In this document: in pieces, positions 40,546 through 53,317 of the stretch
Position numbering within the stretch: position 1 is the first letter of the stretch
Layout of the letters: every line of letters starts with the position of its first letter
Position numbers and translations under genes: made by a program
Source of the DNA: Hypomyces perniciosus
Lineage: Eukaryota; Ascomycota; Sordariomycetes; Hypocreales; Hypocreaceae
DNA length: 64,000 nt
Direction: 5' to 3'
NCBI GenBank assembly: GCA_008477525.1
Contig: SPDT01000005.1
Coordinates: 4,216,001-4,280,000, forward strand
Notes under the pieces: model-generated
The model's database searches: none
The model's input: only the letters and a program-made list of their open reading frames with translations
Told to the model about the DNA's origin: nothing

Positions 40546-42301
40546 TAAAAAAGTAATTTTATTAATATTAAATTAATTTAAAAGTATAAGCAGTAACTTA
40601 CTAGCAAATAACCAGCTACTATTATTAAGCATTATAAAATTAAAGGGAGCAGGGTACTGCGCAGTTTGAACTAGTTAATTAAAAATAGAAAATAAACTCG
40701 CAATAGTATACGTTTTATAGTAAATAAGCGGCAATACTATTATTAAATAATAACTAATTCTCTTTATCTCTAAATAGCACCTTATCGCAATCTTTTATAG
40801 TAGTAGGATATATTTAAAGAAATATAGGAATTTTAATATACTAGTATATTATACAGTAATTAGCTAAAAACTAACTATTATAAATAAAGAAATATATACT
40901 AGAATAAAAGTATATATAATAGCAGTAATAGTGGCGAGAGAGTTTGCCTAATTAAAAGTAACTTAAAGGTTTAAGCGCTTTAAGTTTTAGCAGCGATACT
41001 ACTTATTTACTATAGACTTTTTCTCTTTTCGCTTTTTAACTAAGCTTAACTTTTATTATATTAATATAAAGTTCTTTTTACATTAAACTTATAATAATAC
41101 TATTATAGACTAGGTTCTTATTAGCCGCTATTATATAATAAAAAAGCAATACTAAAGCATTTACTTTATTAATAAAGGACTCTTAAAAATATTAAACTAA
41201 TACTTTAATAATATTAATAAATTAATAGGCAATTAAATCGCATAACTTATTATTTAAGAAATAATAAAAACATTTCTTAAAAGCAGCTAATATAATATAA
41301 ATTAATATAAAAAGTTTTACTTTCTAATAGTATAAAATTTATATTTATTATTAAAATACTAGGAAGGTTCTTTTCCTAACTTTATATTTTATTTAATTAA
41401 AAGGTTAAAATAATAATAGTATAGGGCAGGGCATTTATAGCGAGTTAGCAGTAGCTAATAGTTATATCTATATAAAAACACTTACTAGGTTAAGTTGCTA
41501 GCGGCTTTACAGCATTTTACAAGCAAAGGTATAGTAATCTTAAGGGGAGGGTATTTTAATAGAGACGCAACCGAGATAGCACTAGCTGCAAGTGAAAATA
41601 GGCTTACTATATCGAGGTTCTCAGATACTGCAGGATTGCTATTATTTTCTAAAACTGGGCTGTAAGTATATTAAATGGGAAGTTATAATAAGGAATTAGC
41701 TATAGAAAACTTACAAAGCAGCGATATTTATCGCAAAAGGAAGAAGAGAATTTATAGTAGCAGGCTAAACTAAGAAAAGAGAACTGCTATTGTATAATAG
41801 GTTAGCTGGTAATAAAAAGCAAAAGGAAGGAATACTTATAGAAAAAAGCGCCTACAGGGAAAAAAAGGGTAAAAGAGAGAGAAAAATAAAGAGGAAGAAA
41901 AGAAAGAAAAGAGAAAAGTAAACAGGAATTAAAGTTATAAAAAAAAAAAAAAGTGGGGCAAGAATATATATAGTACACTTGCACGCGGTAATGAATTGGG
42001 AGAAGAAAAATAAAGTGAATTATTTATATATTAGCAGCGAAAGGTTAGCTTATTATATAGGATTTCTCTGCTACCCTCTAAGTTTAATTGCACAAAAGTG
42101 TGCTTTTAAACTATAAGGTCAGAAACTTCTTAAGCTACTAAATATATACCGAAGTGTTTAAGTCTAGGGCTTAAAGAAGTATCTATATAGGAAATAGTTA
42201 CTGCTTAGTATAGCAATAGAGTGTTAGAAGCTAGAAAGGAGCTGGTTAGACATAGGGTCCTCGCCGGCATCGAGGTTAATGCCATAAAAGGGGGGGCAGC
42301 C
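40546..42301 (+). other. Element F 3' region, with weakly mutated terminal part
   Basis: After the chromodomain relic there is no recognisable coding block. From about 41,520 GC rises and RIP changes become sparse up to the polypurine tract (42,286-42,300). A purine-rich GA stretch at about 41,815-41,960 gives a spurious minus-strand ORF. Probably the 3' untranslated region. Confidence 0.5.
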
Positions 42302-42563
42302 TATTAGGAGACTAGAAGCTCCAGAGCTTTTATCATATTACATAGGCCGGAATGTATATATAAAAGCAACTGTAGTCCCCGAAAATATAGAACTTCAGAG
42401 ACCAGTAAACTACTGCTGCTACACCTAACTACTAGTTTCTGGCTTATTACCTGCTTGTTAGTATCTATCTCTCCTCCAAGTAACTGCTTTTCAACCTCCT
42501 CTACTCTTCCCTAGGGTCGCAGCCCCTCGCCCGATCCGTCTGCCCCAAAGAGGGTCTCTGACA
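42302..42563 (+). repeat. 3' LTR of element F
   Basis: 262 bp and nearly unmutated toward its right end (CGCAGCCCCTCGCCCGATCC, GGGTCTCTGACA). It is followed by the ATATA duplication. Confidence 0.93.
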
Positions 42564-42568
42564 ATATA

Positions 42569-44693
42569 TTCCTTATAGTTATATATCATTATATCTAGCT
42601 GCCCTTATACTTAGCTTATATCTATTTTAAACCTATTAAAAAAAGTATTAATCTATTAGTAAAGAGTAGGCCCTCTTTTATATTTGTCTACCTATCGCGT
42701 TAATAACTGACTTTAATACTATTCTATAGCCTCTTTATGCAAAAGAAGGGATATACCTTTATAAATCTCTTTTATATAGCTCATAATAGCATAATCGCAT
42801 AAGGCGTCTATAAACAGTATAATATCTCTATAAATATACTGCCCTCTATAAAAAACAATCTCTTTTTTACCAAGGATATTTAGCTAGAAAAAGCTAATTG
42901 CCTCTAGTTTAAATTTAGCTAGTTATTGTCTTAAATACTATTGTTTATAGTTATAGCCTTTATCCGATAATATATTTAAGAGGCTTAAAGACTAGCTATC
43001 TTTATACCTTTTCCTTTAACAATATCGGCATATATAACGCCTACCAGAAAAGTTAGATAAAGAGTTAAGATCATTACCTTTATTTCGCTTATTATATCGT
43101 TTACTATAATAATAGTTACCTGAGCGGGAGTGGCGTCGCTAATATCGAGAATGACTACTGTTTAATATATATTCGTTGCGTATATTACTATTACGATAAT
43201 CCTTTTATATCTTTAAGCGGCAGATATATTAGGATCTTCGGGACTATATATCGCCATCTTTATCTAAAGTGTTATTTATATCCAAAGTATTATCTGCTAG
43301 TTATTTAGACCTGTAATAATGTAAGCTCCTGTATTAAGTTATAATATCCCTATCCCAGTTCTAGTTCTTTAAATAATTCTTTATGTTTACTAGATATTGG
43401 TATAGCTCTTTTAAGGAAATATTATAATTATTTAATGCCTATAAAAGTTTTTCCTCTTTATTTAGATTAAGTAATTGTAAATAGTGCAGGGAAAAGAGAG
43501 GTTGCCTGTTTAAATAAATATTGCCTATATTTTTACTATAACCAGTTTTATTTATTTAACTAATTTAACTAATATTATATAAGCCTAAAACCCTTAGTTT
43601 CTATAGTGGGTCTTCTTTTTATTTACTATTGTGTATCTCCTTATATGGCAGGGATAAAACTATAGTATTGCCTATATTAATAGGGCAGTTAACTTATATT
43701 AGTCTGTTAATAGGGAAATCTAGGTGTCATATATAACCGCCTAGGTTTATTTTACTTAAAATATCTAATAATAAGATTAAGACTAATATATCTATTAGTC
43801 TACTGTTTAATTTTACAGTAAAATTACTGCTAAAGGGCAGTAAATCTAAACCTATATTTAATAATGGTAGTATATGCGGCTTTAATATTATAGTAGGTAT
43901 TAATTTTATATTAAAGAGTAATATAGGAGAATATAGAGTTTAATAGGCTAAAATTGTTTTTATATAGTAAAATTTAAATGCTAATAAGTCTAGAGATAAG
44001 GTATTTAATAGCATTGACTGTACTAGGACCCTTTTTCCGCAAGGCTGCGCTAATAATACTCTTGCTATTTAAGGCTATATACGCGCTACTTTTATTAAGG
44101 CGGAGACTACTATTGTTAAGGCTTGCCTCTCTAAGTTAGCCTGTGCCTACTATATAGCAGGTAACATAGATTGCGACTTTGCCTGCTGTGGGGGTAGAAT
44201 ATTAGGTTAGTGTCTTTATATTTATATATCGGCCCTTTATCTAGTAATAGCTTTAATGTAGCCTTTTATATGCAGGGTTATTGATATTTCAATGCATTAA
44301 TAGAAATATTTATCTTCGTTTAACTTCTATAAGGCCTATTTAATTATATAAATTAGCTTATTAGGATTTTTATTCTAGTTTACTGGATATAAGGTAAGTG
44401 GCTGTTTTTATAGGTGGTATTGCTTATAATAGGTTAAAAGTGCATTGAAGTTTACTGCAGCTAGTTATTAAATTATAGGATACTGTAAGTTATATTATTA
44501 TAGAAAGGCTAAGATTATCTGGATTAGTTAAGCTATTTAGATATATTCTATACCGGAATTATTAAATAGTATATAGTTAGCGCTAAGGGCTAGGTAATAT
44601 TATAGAAGTATATAATTGTCTTTGCGATTAGATAGTGCTATATACTGCATTGCATTATACTATATATAATAAAAGTGTAAAATTGCTACCAAT
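42569..44693 (-). pseudogene. Decayed 5' (Gag-side) interior of element C
   Basis: By orientation this is the first ~2.1 kb after the 5' LTR of element C and should be the gag region. It is AT-rich with scattered GC-bearing patches (for example around 43,120-43,260 and 44,030-44,220). No zinc knuckle could be placed with confidence and no long frame survives. Assignment rests on position only. Confidence 0.45.
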
Positions 44694-44855
44694 TATTACA
44701 GCGTAATCGAAAAAGGGTTTAAAATTAGAAAAAGGTAAAATAAAAAAAAACTAACTAAAGGAAAAGCAAAGATATATTATATACTGTTATTTACTATAAG
44801 TTGGCAACAGCTGCCGTCAGGTACCTCCCAGCTATTGTCAGGCATATCTGTACTA
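44694..44855 (-). repeat. 5' LTR of element C
   Basis: 162 bp, partner of 18,746-18,907. It keeps GTTGGCAACAGCTGCCGTC and TCAGGTACCTCC, while other parts are RIP-altered. It is followed by TATAG (44,856-44,860). Confidence 0.88.
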
Positions 44856-44860
44856 TATAG

Positions 44861-46923
44861 TAAAATAAGATTTTAATTAAAAATATAGTATATTTTACTT
44901 TTTTTTAAAAGTATACTATATATTTATATATAATATAAGTAACTTTAAATATAATATAATATCTTTTATAAATAAAGTTATTTACGGTATTGTCGCTTTA
45001 TATATAGATATATATAGGTTTTATTTATATAGTTAAAGTAGCTAGAATTATTTAGATAGTTATTTTATTATTAGCTTTATTTTATATATAAAGCTATTTA
45101 TATAAGTATAAATTTAACCTCTTTTACTATATTTTTATAGTAACTTTTTTAATTACGTTTAAGTAATATTTATTTAATTTACCTTTAAAGTTACTATTTA
45201 TAGGCAGGTGTCAGAGACCCTCTTTAGGGCAGACGGATCGGGCGAGGGGCTGCGACCCTAGGGAAGAGTAGAGGAGGTTGAAGAGCAGTCACTTGGAGGA
45301 GAGATAGATGCTAACAAGCAGGTAACAAGCCAGAAACTAGTAGTTAGGTGTAGCAGCAGTAGTTTACTGATCTCTGAAGTTCTATATCTTCGGGGACCAC
45401 AGTTGCTCTTATATATGCATTCCGGCCCATATAATATTACGAGAGCTCCGGAGCTTCCGGTCTCCTGACAGCAGGATATTTTTTTAGTTTTAAAAGTATA
45501 GTATTATATAGTAATAGTTTATATTATAAAGGGATATTTTTATCTTTGTTATTAAAGTTACTACTACTAGTCTATTTTTTATTCTTTATAGTAATTTAAT
45601 TAAAATATTAATAGTAAATTATAGTAATTATATATTTATTTAAAATACTATTAACCTTATTTAACTTTATATAATTAAAGGTTAGCGTTTATTCTATTAA
45701 GTTATTTAAATATAGTAAATACTGATTTGCTTTATTTTCTTTAAAAATGCCTTTAAAAGTTAAAAATTTAAGTTTTAATTAGTATCCCTTATAGTTTATT
45801 ATAAATATCTTTCTATGTTATTTTAAATACTATTTACTTTTATATTTACTGGATTTATAAGTAAAGTAGCTATTATTATAATCTATAATTTAGTTAAGTA
45901 ATATATAATTAATAGCCTTTAAAACTATATTAACTTTTTATTTAAGTTTTAGTATAAGCTTTTAAAGTTTATTAATTTTTAGCTTTTATAAAGCTATATA
46001 GTCCTTTAAAAAGTATTTTAGTTTATTATAGTTATAATAAATAACTTTTACTTTTCCTTTTTAAATAATATTTAAGGTTATTTAATTAAACTTTTTATTA
46101 TTAACGCTAATAATATATTTTTATTGCTTTTTACTTTAGTTTATATATTTTTCATATTTATAAATTTATTTAAATTACTATTATCCTTCTTTTACATTTA
46201 AATAAAGCTTATAAAGTATATTATCTATATTTATATATTTTTTAATAAATTTAATAATAGTTTTATTTTAAAAAAACCTATAGGCTTCCCTTTTAATTTC
46301 TATGTTAAACCTATGATAAAAGTATTTAATAAAGGGAGAGTTTCTTTACTTAACTTTAAAAGTATAGTTTTGAAAATAAATAGTATAATTAAACTATTAT
46401 TATTTTTAAATTAAGTTTATAAATTGATTTCTATGGTATATTCTTTATTAATATTATTAATAATACTTTTTAATTTTTCTTTAAATTAATTATAGTTAAT
46501 AAATATAATTTGTATTTATTTATTAGCCTTAACCTTATTTTTAAAGAAATCCCTTTAAATATGTTTAAACTACTTTAAAGTATTGCCTTTAAATTTTCTA
46601 GTAGTTAAAAGAACTTTATTTATATTTATATTAAAGCTAGTTAAACAATAAGTAAAATAATTATATAATTAATTAAAAAACAGTTAAAGTGTTATAGTAT
46701 TGCGATTAATATACTTAATGGGTTATATTTTAAGTAACTCTTTGAAATCCTTTAAAGGTTACTTCCCTTTAAGGTTTAATATAAGGTTTAAAGTAAATAT
46801 AGGTAATATTTAATTTTATGAGTCTATAATAGCTGTTTACTATTAGTAAATTATTTATTAAAGTTTAGTATTTTTGGCGATTAAGTATTAATAACATTAT
46901 TCCCATTTTATATAATTAGCTTT
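44861..46923. other. RIP-degraded DNA around the solo LTR, family unresolved
   Basis: Apart from the solo LTR at 45,209-45,470 this is AT-rich sequence without usable coding blocks. It is the left flank of element D and may be continuous with 53,598-54,972 in the pre-insertion sequence. GCTTT at 46,919-46,923 is the left target duplication of element D. Confidence 0.5.
45209..45470 (-). repeat. Solo LTR of element F family, nearly unmutated
   Basis: A 262-bp reverse-complement copy of the F LTR, starting TGTCAGAGACCC and ending GGTCTCCTGACA. It is flanked by GCAGG on both sides (45,204-45,208 and 45,471-45,475), so it is a genuine insertion that lost its interior by LTR-LTR recombination. 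It shows very few RIP changes although its surroundings are heavily mutated. Confidence 0.93.
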
Positions 46924-47197
46924 TATTAAGTTAAGTAGGCTGGGGCCCTACTACCTATTAGCGCTAAGGCCGGCGCTAGGGAGTTCTTATCTACTTATAA
47001 GGCAGATATAAGCTAATATATATCGCATAAGCGATATATTAAACTATATAGACGCTTACAGTATATATATATAGCTTTTTATTTATATTAGCGATATATA
47101 TATATAGCGAGACCACTATAATATATTCTCTTTAATAACCTTAAGCTTTATTTCCTATCTCTCTATACTTTATATAACTATACTGCACTCTGCTATA
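46924..47197 (+). repeat. 5' LTR of copia element D
   Basis: 274 bp, starts TATTAAGTTAAGTAGGC (RIP form of TGTTAGG...) and ends CTCTGCTATA. It contains GATATATATATATAGCGAG and the promoter-like GAGAATATA region on the opposite strand. Confidence 0.9.
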
Positions 47198-50100
47198 GTT
47201 ATAAGCCTAGGTAATAACTATTAAAGTTACTAGAAACTTTTACTTTAACATTATATCTCTCTTTATACCCTTTACCTTTACTTATAAGCTATTAAAGCTA
47301 TTTTTTATAATAAATAGCGTAAAAGGTATTACTTTTATAAAGTTAAAATTAATAGTTTAATAGATTAAATACATGATTATTTTAATTAACTATATAACTG
47401 CTATTAAAGTTTAAAATAAAATTAATTTTAATTTCATTAATTAATTAAATATTAATTTCTATACTTTTAAACTATTTATATTAATAAAAGTAAAAGAGAC
47501 TATAGTTAAAGTATTTAAACTTAACCCTTTTTAATAAATATTTTTATGTACTATAATAATATACTTTAAAAATATTAATTCTTTATTACTAGTAATAATA
47601 AAAAAGGAAGGCTAAAATTATTCTTTTAAAGTAAATTTAAAAAACAGTTAACTTTAATAGTTATACTTTAATTTTAATAAACCTTTAAGCTGCAGCTTGA
47701 GCCTTTATTATTATTAAAGTAAACTATAATAATAATAAAGATTTTAATATAAAGTTTACTATTCGCTAAATTATGAAAAAGCTGAAAAATTAACTAGTTT
47801 TGTATGAAAATATAATATATAAGGAAATATACTTATTTTATTAATATATATAATATATAGTATAGTGCGGGAATATTAAGCTAAAAGTATTATATATTTA
47901 TTATATATATATTGATATAAGTGCAGTAAACTATGAGCTTTTTAAAGTCTTAAAAACAGTTTCCTAAATAGCTGTCTTTAAAGCTATTATAGTAGATTTT
48001 ACCTTAAACTTTACTGCCTATTATTTATTTTATTTAAATGGTGTAATTAAGAGTAGTAAAATAAAAAGGATTTTTTTTTTAATTAACTTAGCTAGCTTTT
48101 TCTAAATAATGTAAAGAATATAAAGAATTACACTTATAGCTTTTTTATAATATTTAATAACTGCTTAAATAATGCATGAAATAATGATAATATATATTTA
48201 AAGCCTTTTATTAGTAAAAAGTCCTTTATAGACTTAAAAGGTATATTTAGCCTCGAGATAACCATAGTAAAGTATATATTATATTTACTAAAAAGTTTAA
48301 TAAAAAAGGGAAGTATACTTTTATAATTAAATAGGCTACAGAAATTTATATGCGCTTATAAAAAAATAAAAAGTAGGTTACCTGCAAAAAGCTTAATAAA
48401 AGGGGTATTAACTTTACTGCTTTAATATAAAAAGAAATAGTTTTAACTATTATAGCTGATTTAATTTCTTTAAACTTAATTAATAATAAAAATGCCAGCC
48501 TTACAGTATATTTAATAAATATATTAATATATACTAATATATATAATATACTTTACTGCCTTTTTGAAAATACTCTTTTTAATATATATGATGCTATTTA
48601 TTTTCTAAAGATTGATACTATAATATAATTTAAAATAGCTTTAGTATTTATAATTAAGATATTTAGGCCTAAAAGCGCTTAAAGCGCTTATGAAGAATAC
48701 AAGGAATATATATATTATAGGAACTATATATATAGAATATAAAGCTTATACTTTTATATATAAAACAGGTTACTTTTCGCAGACTATTTAATAAATAAAT
48801 ATTAAAACTATTCTTTAAAGTGTATTAGGATTTTTAAGACTATTTTAAAGGCTATAATAAAAGTAACTGGCTTTTAATACTTAAACAAGAATATACTATA
48901 TAGTTATATATATACCTTTTATTAAATAAAGAATAAAAAACTGTTCTTAATACTTTTTTAACTTTATAAATATAATAGAGATCAAATATAATATCTTTAT
49001 ATACTTTTAAAGTAAAATAATAAAAAGCTGTAATTGCAGTTGAAAGTTTATTATACTTTTAGATTTAGGCTAATATAAAAGGTATTATTTTAAAGTTTAC
49101 CTTTTCCTATATATATAACCAAAACAGTACTTTAAAACAGGCAAGACAGGAAATTATAACTAAATTAATTAAAATACTAAAAGCTATAGGCCTCTTAACT
49201 AACTTATAGCTAAAAGGTACAAAGCTGCAGTATATGTTATTAGTATAAATCTTATATACAGCTTTAATATAATACTACCTACTAATAAATTAAAGTCATA
49301 GTTCTATAACTTTACACTTTATTTAATAAAAAAGTCTTTTATAGACTTATAGTTAAATTAAAATAGGCTTTATATATAGAATTGCTGCGCCTATATACTT
49401 AATAAAGACTATAAAGCTAGCCAGAAAAAAAAGAATTTAAAATTAAGCTTAAAAAGCTAATTAAATATTTTATTAACTATCCTGCAAATAATATATATTA
49501 TATTAAATTACTTTATTTAATAAAAGTGATTATTATAAAAAATATGTAATTTAATAAAGCCAATTCTTTAATAGTAATAAAAAGATTATAAATATATTTT
49601 GTATAGTAAAGTTAAATAAACCGTTTAATAAAATTAAAGAAAATAAATTAAAATTTAATCTCTTTTTAATATATATTTTTACAGTAAACAATACTTTTAT
49701 AAATAACATAAAAAAGAAAATATACCTTTAAAAGTAATAGAGGTATAAAGCATTAAAGACAGCTTAATAAATACTTTAAGAAAACTATTAATATATTTAA
49801 AAAAAACCTTTTAATATTTAAATATTAAAGGCTACTTTAACATAATTTATCTCTATAAATAATATTAGTATACTAATAGGAACTTTAGGTAATACTTTTA
49901 TAAATAATTTAGTTTTCTTTATAAAAAGGGATATAATAGAAAAATATATTTATATATTAAAGGTATATAACTTAATAAAAGAAAATAGTCTATTAAAACT
50001 AAAAGTAGATTAATATATAAAAGACTGACTTACTTTTATAAAAAAAAGTAAACCGTTAAAGAAATATTAGCTAAGAATCCGTTAAATAGTAAAGCAGTAG

Positions 50101-50854
50101 CTAATATGTATAAAAGCTTAAAACTGTAAAGGAAATAATATATAAAAAAAGCTACAAAATATCTTATAATATAAAAAATTAAAATATATACTTTAAACAC
50201 TACTTTTAAAAATAATAAGCCTAATATATATATAATAATTACTAAGCTTTTTAATTTAAGATTATATTAATTACTGCTTAATTAATAAAAGTTAATAAAT
50301 AATAAATGAAAAAGTATAAAAATAGTATTTACTGTTTTTAATATAGTAATAAACTATAAATCTTTTTCTTTAAAAAATATAACTTTTAATAAATTAACTA
50401 TTTATTAAAAGGATTTAATAAAACTATTAAAAGATTAAAAAGAGTTTATAAAATATTTATTTAAAGATAAACTTAAGTAAACTAGATATAATAAAGTTAA
50501 CTGTTTATATATAAAAAGAACCTAATAAAAGATACTATATTTAAAGGCAATAAGAAAGCTACTATTAATATATTACGTTTTTACTTATAAATTTAATTAA
50601 ACTAGAAACCTAAAATACTATAAAGTTTATTTTATAGTCTATAAAGATTTATAAAAGTACTTTATTATCAAAGTATATATAATAGTGTATTTTTTTATAT
50701 ATTTATTATTATTACAGTAAAATTTAACTTTAAGTTAACGTAATGTAATATTAAAAATACTTTTTTCAATGCTTTTGAAAATAAAAACTTAAAACCAGTT
50801 ATATATACGCTCTTTAAAGGTTTTAAATAGTTAAATATTTATTTAAAGCATGCA

Positions 50855-52819
50855 AAAGCTTTATATAGCTTAAAGGATTTACTAAAGCTATAGTTAAATA
50901 AATTATCTTTAACTTTAAAGCAATAACAGTTAATTTTAAACTTTAAAAAGCTTTATTTCTTTTATAATAAAGCTTAGAAAATCTTTATTATATTTTATAT
51001 AGATAATATTATAATTATAGATTATTATAATAATAAAGCTTTTTATATTAAACGATTAAATGCTTTAAATGTAAAATATAAGCTTTATAATAAAGAGATA
51101 TAAAGTAGTTTTTAAAGATTAAGATTACCTATAATTATATTAAGTATAAAATATACCTTTCCTATAAGATTTATTTTAAGACAATTGCAAAATAATTTAA
51201 GTTTAATAAAGGAATATAGCTTTTTATAATTTTAATCCCTATTATAAAGCTTTAGAAAAGGATATTATAATCTTTAAAAGCAACTATTAAAATATATTAA
51301 AGAAAGTAAAATTAATACTTTATATAGCTATTATAATAAAGCCTAATATAACTTATAGCGCTTTAACTTTATTATAGTTTCTAATTAACCCTAATAAAGA
51401 GTACTTTAAAGCAGTTAATTAATTAATCTATTATCTATATCTATAGCGTTTTTTAGCTTTTTAATATAAAAAGCATAGGGAAATATAAATCTTAACCGCT
51501 TTAAATAACGCTTCCTTTACTCATAATATAAATATTTAGAGATTATTTTAAAAGTATTTTATTATACTTTTCTTAAACTTTATTTTTAAAATGCAATACA
51601 CTAAAGCACTATTATTATATCTATAATAAAAGCTAAACTGTTTACCTTTACTTAAATAGCGAAAAAGGCTATAAGTTTATATTGCCTTTTCTAAACAATA
51701 AAATTTAACCTTAGCATTAATTATAATAATTAACTAATTATATATTTTATAATTAAAAAAAGTATATACATTAATACTCGCTTATATTATATTAGTATAT
51801 AAAATATATAGTTTTAATACGAATATAAAAAAGGATTATTTGCAGTTTTTCATCTTTCTATTAACCTTATACCTATTAATAAATTTACTAAAGCTTTATT
51901 ATAGTAGCGCTTTAAGCACTTTAAAGTATTATTAAATTTAACAGATATATAGTTATTAGAATAAAATATATAAAAATATAGGAAACTAGTTAATTTTAGC
52001 CTATAGGCCGCTAACTATAACGGTATATTTTATTACTGCAATAATTATTTTCTAAAAGCTTTTTAGCCTTGATATATTTATATATAAAAGGCATTATTAT
52101 TATTATTACTGCTGCTTAAGGCAATAGCCTTTTTAAAGTAAATTAAATTCTTTTCCTTTAATAAATTAAATTAAAGGTATAACGCCTTTTTATATTAAAT
52201 TATTATTTAATTATATAAGCTTATAAATATATCAAAAAAAGAGAATATATTTATTTAATTCTCTTTTTTACTTACAGCTTAAAAGAGTTAATATATAATT
52301 AATATAAGTATTAAATAATCATAAAATATATAATTAAATAAAGTAATCTAAGTAAATTAAAGAGGAGTTTATTAAAGGGTATATTAATAATTACTATTAA
52401 AATACATAATATATTGCTAAAAGTAAGCGATAGAAAAATATTAAAAGAAGTCTTTTTTACCAGCAATTGCTGACTTTAAATAACCTTTATAAAGAGGGGA
52501 TAATAGTATAGCAGTAAAGGCAGCGGCAGTAGTAGAGGTAAAGGCAGAGGCAGCTATAAGAGCAGCTGCAGCGGGAATAACCGCAAAAGCAGCTACTAGA
52601 GCAGCTGCAGCAGTAATAGGGGCAGGGGCCGGAGCAGAAGTAACAGCTGCTTTAACAGCAAAGCGCGCTTTATAAGCAGCTGTAATGGCAGCAGCACAGC
52701 GCGCGTTAAGAGCAGGAAGAGCCGCAGCATCCCTCGACCGGGCTAGACTAGCCGGCGCAGGAGCAGGAGCAGTAATAGGCATAGCCGCTCAGCTAGCCGA
52801 GCGATTAACGCCGGGATAA
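50855..52819 (+). pseudogene. Copia Pol relic of element D: RT core to alanine-rich C-terminus
   Basis: Frame 2 carries KALYSLKD at 50,855-50,878, the copia RT block K-A-L-Y-G-L-K-Q with Gly changed to Ser. YIDN follows at 50,996-51,007, the Y-V-D-D polymerase site with the second Asp changed to Asn. The same frame reaches 52,499-52,819, which is open apart from one TAA (about 52,673) and ends at a TAA at 52,817-52,819. This last ~105-codon stretch is rich in Ala, Gly, Val and Arg and has normal GC content, unlike the rest of the element. Upstream, stops consistent with CAA/CAG decay are frequent. Function of the alanine-rich tail is unknown; it may be an expanded GCN codon repeat. The pseudogene is inactive. 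Confidence 0.8.
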
Positions 52820-53317
52820 GCTACCTTTAGGGGGCGACTATAAGTACACTTCACTAACAAGGTATTCTTCTTCTGCAATTTCGCTATTAGTTAATAAATA
52901 TGCAGCGCAAAGGGAATTAGTTGGAAGTATGATATTTATAGCAGGAGCTATACTGCTGTTGCTGTTAATGTTGATATTAATATTGTTATTAATATTGATA
53001 ATGATAATATTAATAACTGAAGAAGAAAAGTAAGGAATAGGGCTGGGGGCAGTTAATATACCTATTCTAGCTATTTAGGATTAATTTACCTATTTAAGAG
53101 CTTTATTATTTAAATTCCTATTATTATAAAACAATAATAGTTACAGCGCTTGTATTCCTTTTACCTTTATAATAGAATATTAATGCATATTTATAATAAA
53201 AACCTTTGAATTAAGTAAAAGAGGCTTTAAAAGCGCGGCCAGTTAGTTATAATACTATAAATAGGCTAAAGTAGCAGTTAATAAGGCATTAGGAATAGTT
53301 TTATTAACTGGGGGGTA

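Larger units (their letters stand above)
35432..42563 (+). mobile_element. Chromodomain-type Ty3/gypsy retrotransposon F, nested in element C
   Basis: 262-bp LTRs at 35,432-35,693 and 42,302-42,563 (TGTCAGGAGACC...GGGTCTCTGACA type) are flanked by ATATA on both sides (35,427-35,431 and 42,564-42,568). The polypurine tract AAAAGGGGGGGCAGC at 42,286-42,300 is on the plus strand, giving rightward transcription. The interior holds, in order, a Gag zinc-knuckle relic, RT, RNase H, integrase and a chromodomain-like relic, the layout of fungal chromoviruses. About 1.7 kb of non-coding sequence follows before the 3' LTR; its last ~780 bp and the 3' LTR are much less RIP-mutated than the 5' LTR and body. 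A third LTR of this family stands alone at 45,209-45,470. Confidence 0.93.
18746..44855 (-). mobile_element. LTR retrotransposon C (gypsy-like), split by nested insertions
   Basis: Two 162-bp direct LTRs (18,746-18,907 and 44,694-44,855) have identical flanking duplications TATAG (18,741-18,745 and 44,856-44,860). This shows that the 26-kb span is one insertion later interrupted by other elements. Ten C residues at 18,912-18,921 form a minus-strand polypurine tract, so the element reads leftward: gag to the right (about 42.6-44.7 kb), pol to the left. Gypsy RT/RNase H blocks on the minus strand at 25.2-25.7 kb agree. Nested inside are a TIR element, a ~560-bp insert, element B and element F. 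Subtracting these leaves about 11.5 kb, long for a gypsy element, so a further unrecognised insertion or an extra ORF is likely. Confidence 0.85.

Noticed and set aside
41802..41984. Minus-strand Phe/Ser/Leu-rich ORF
   Set aside because: It is the complement of a purine-rich GA stretch in the 3' region of element F.
52441..52782. Minus-strand 113-codon Ala/Pro-rich ORF
   Set aside because: It is the shadow of the alanine-rich plus-strand tail of copia element D, which lies in the same frame as the RT motifs.
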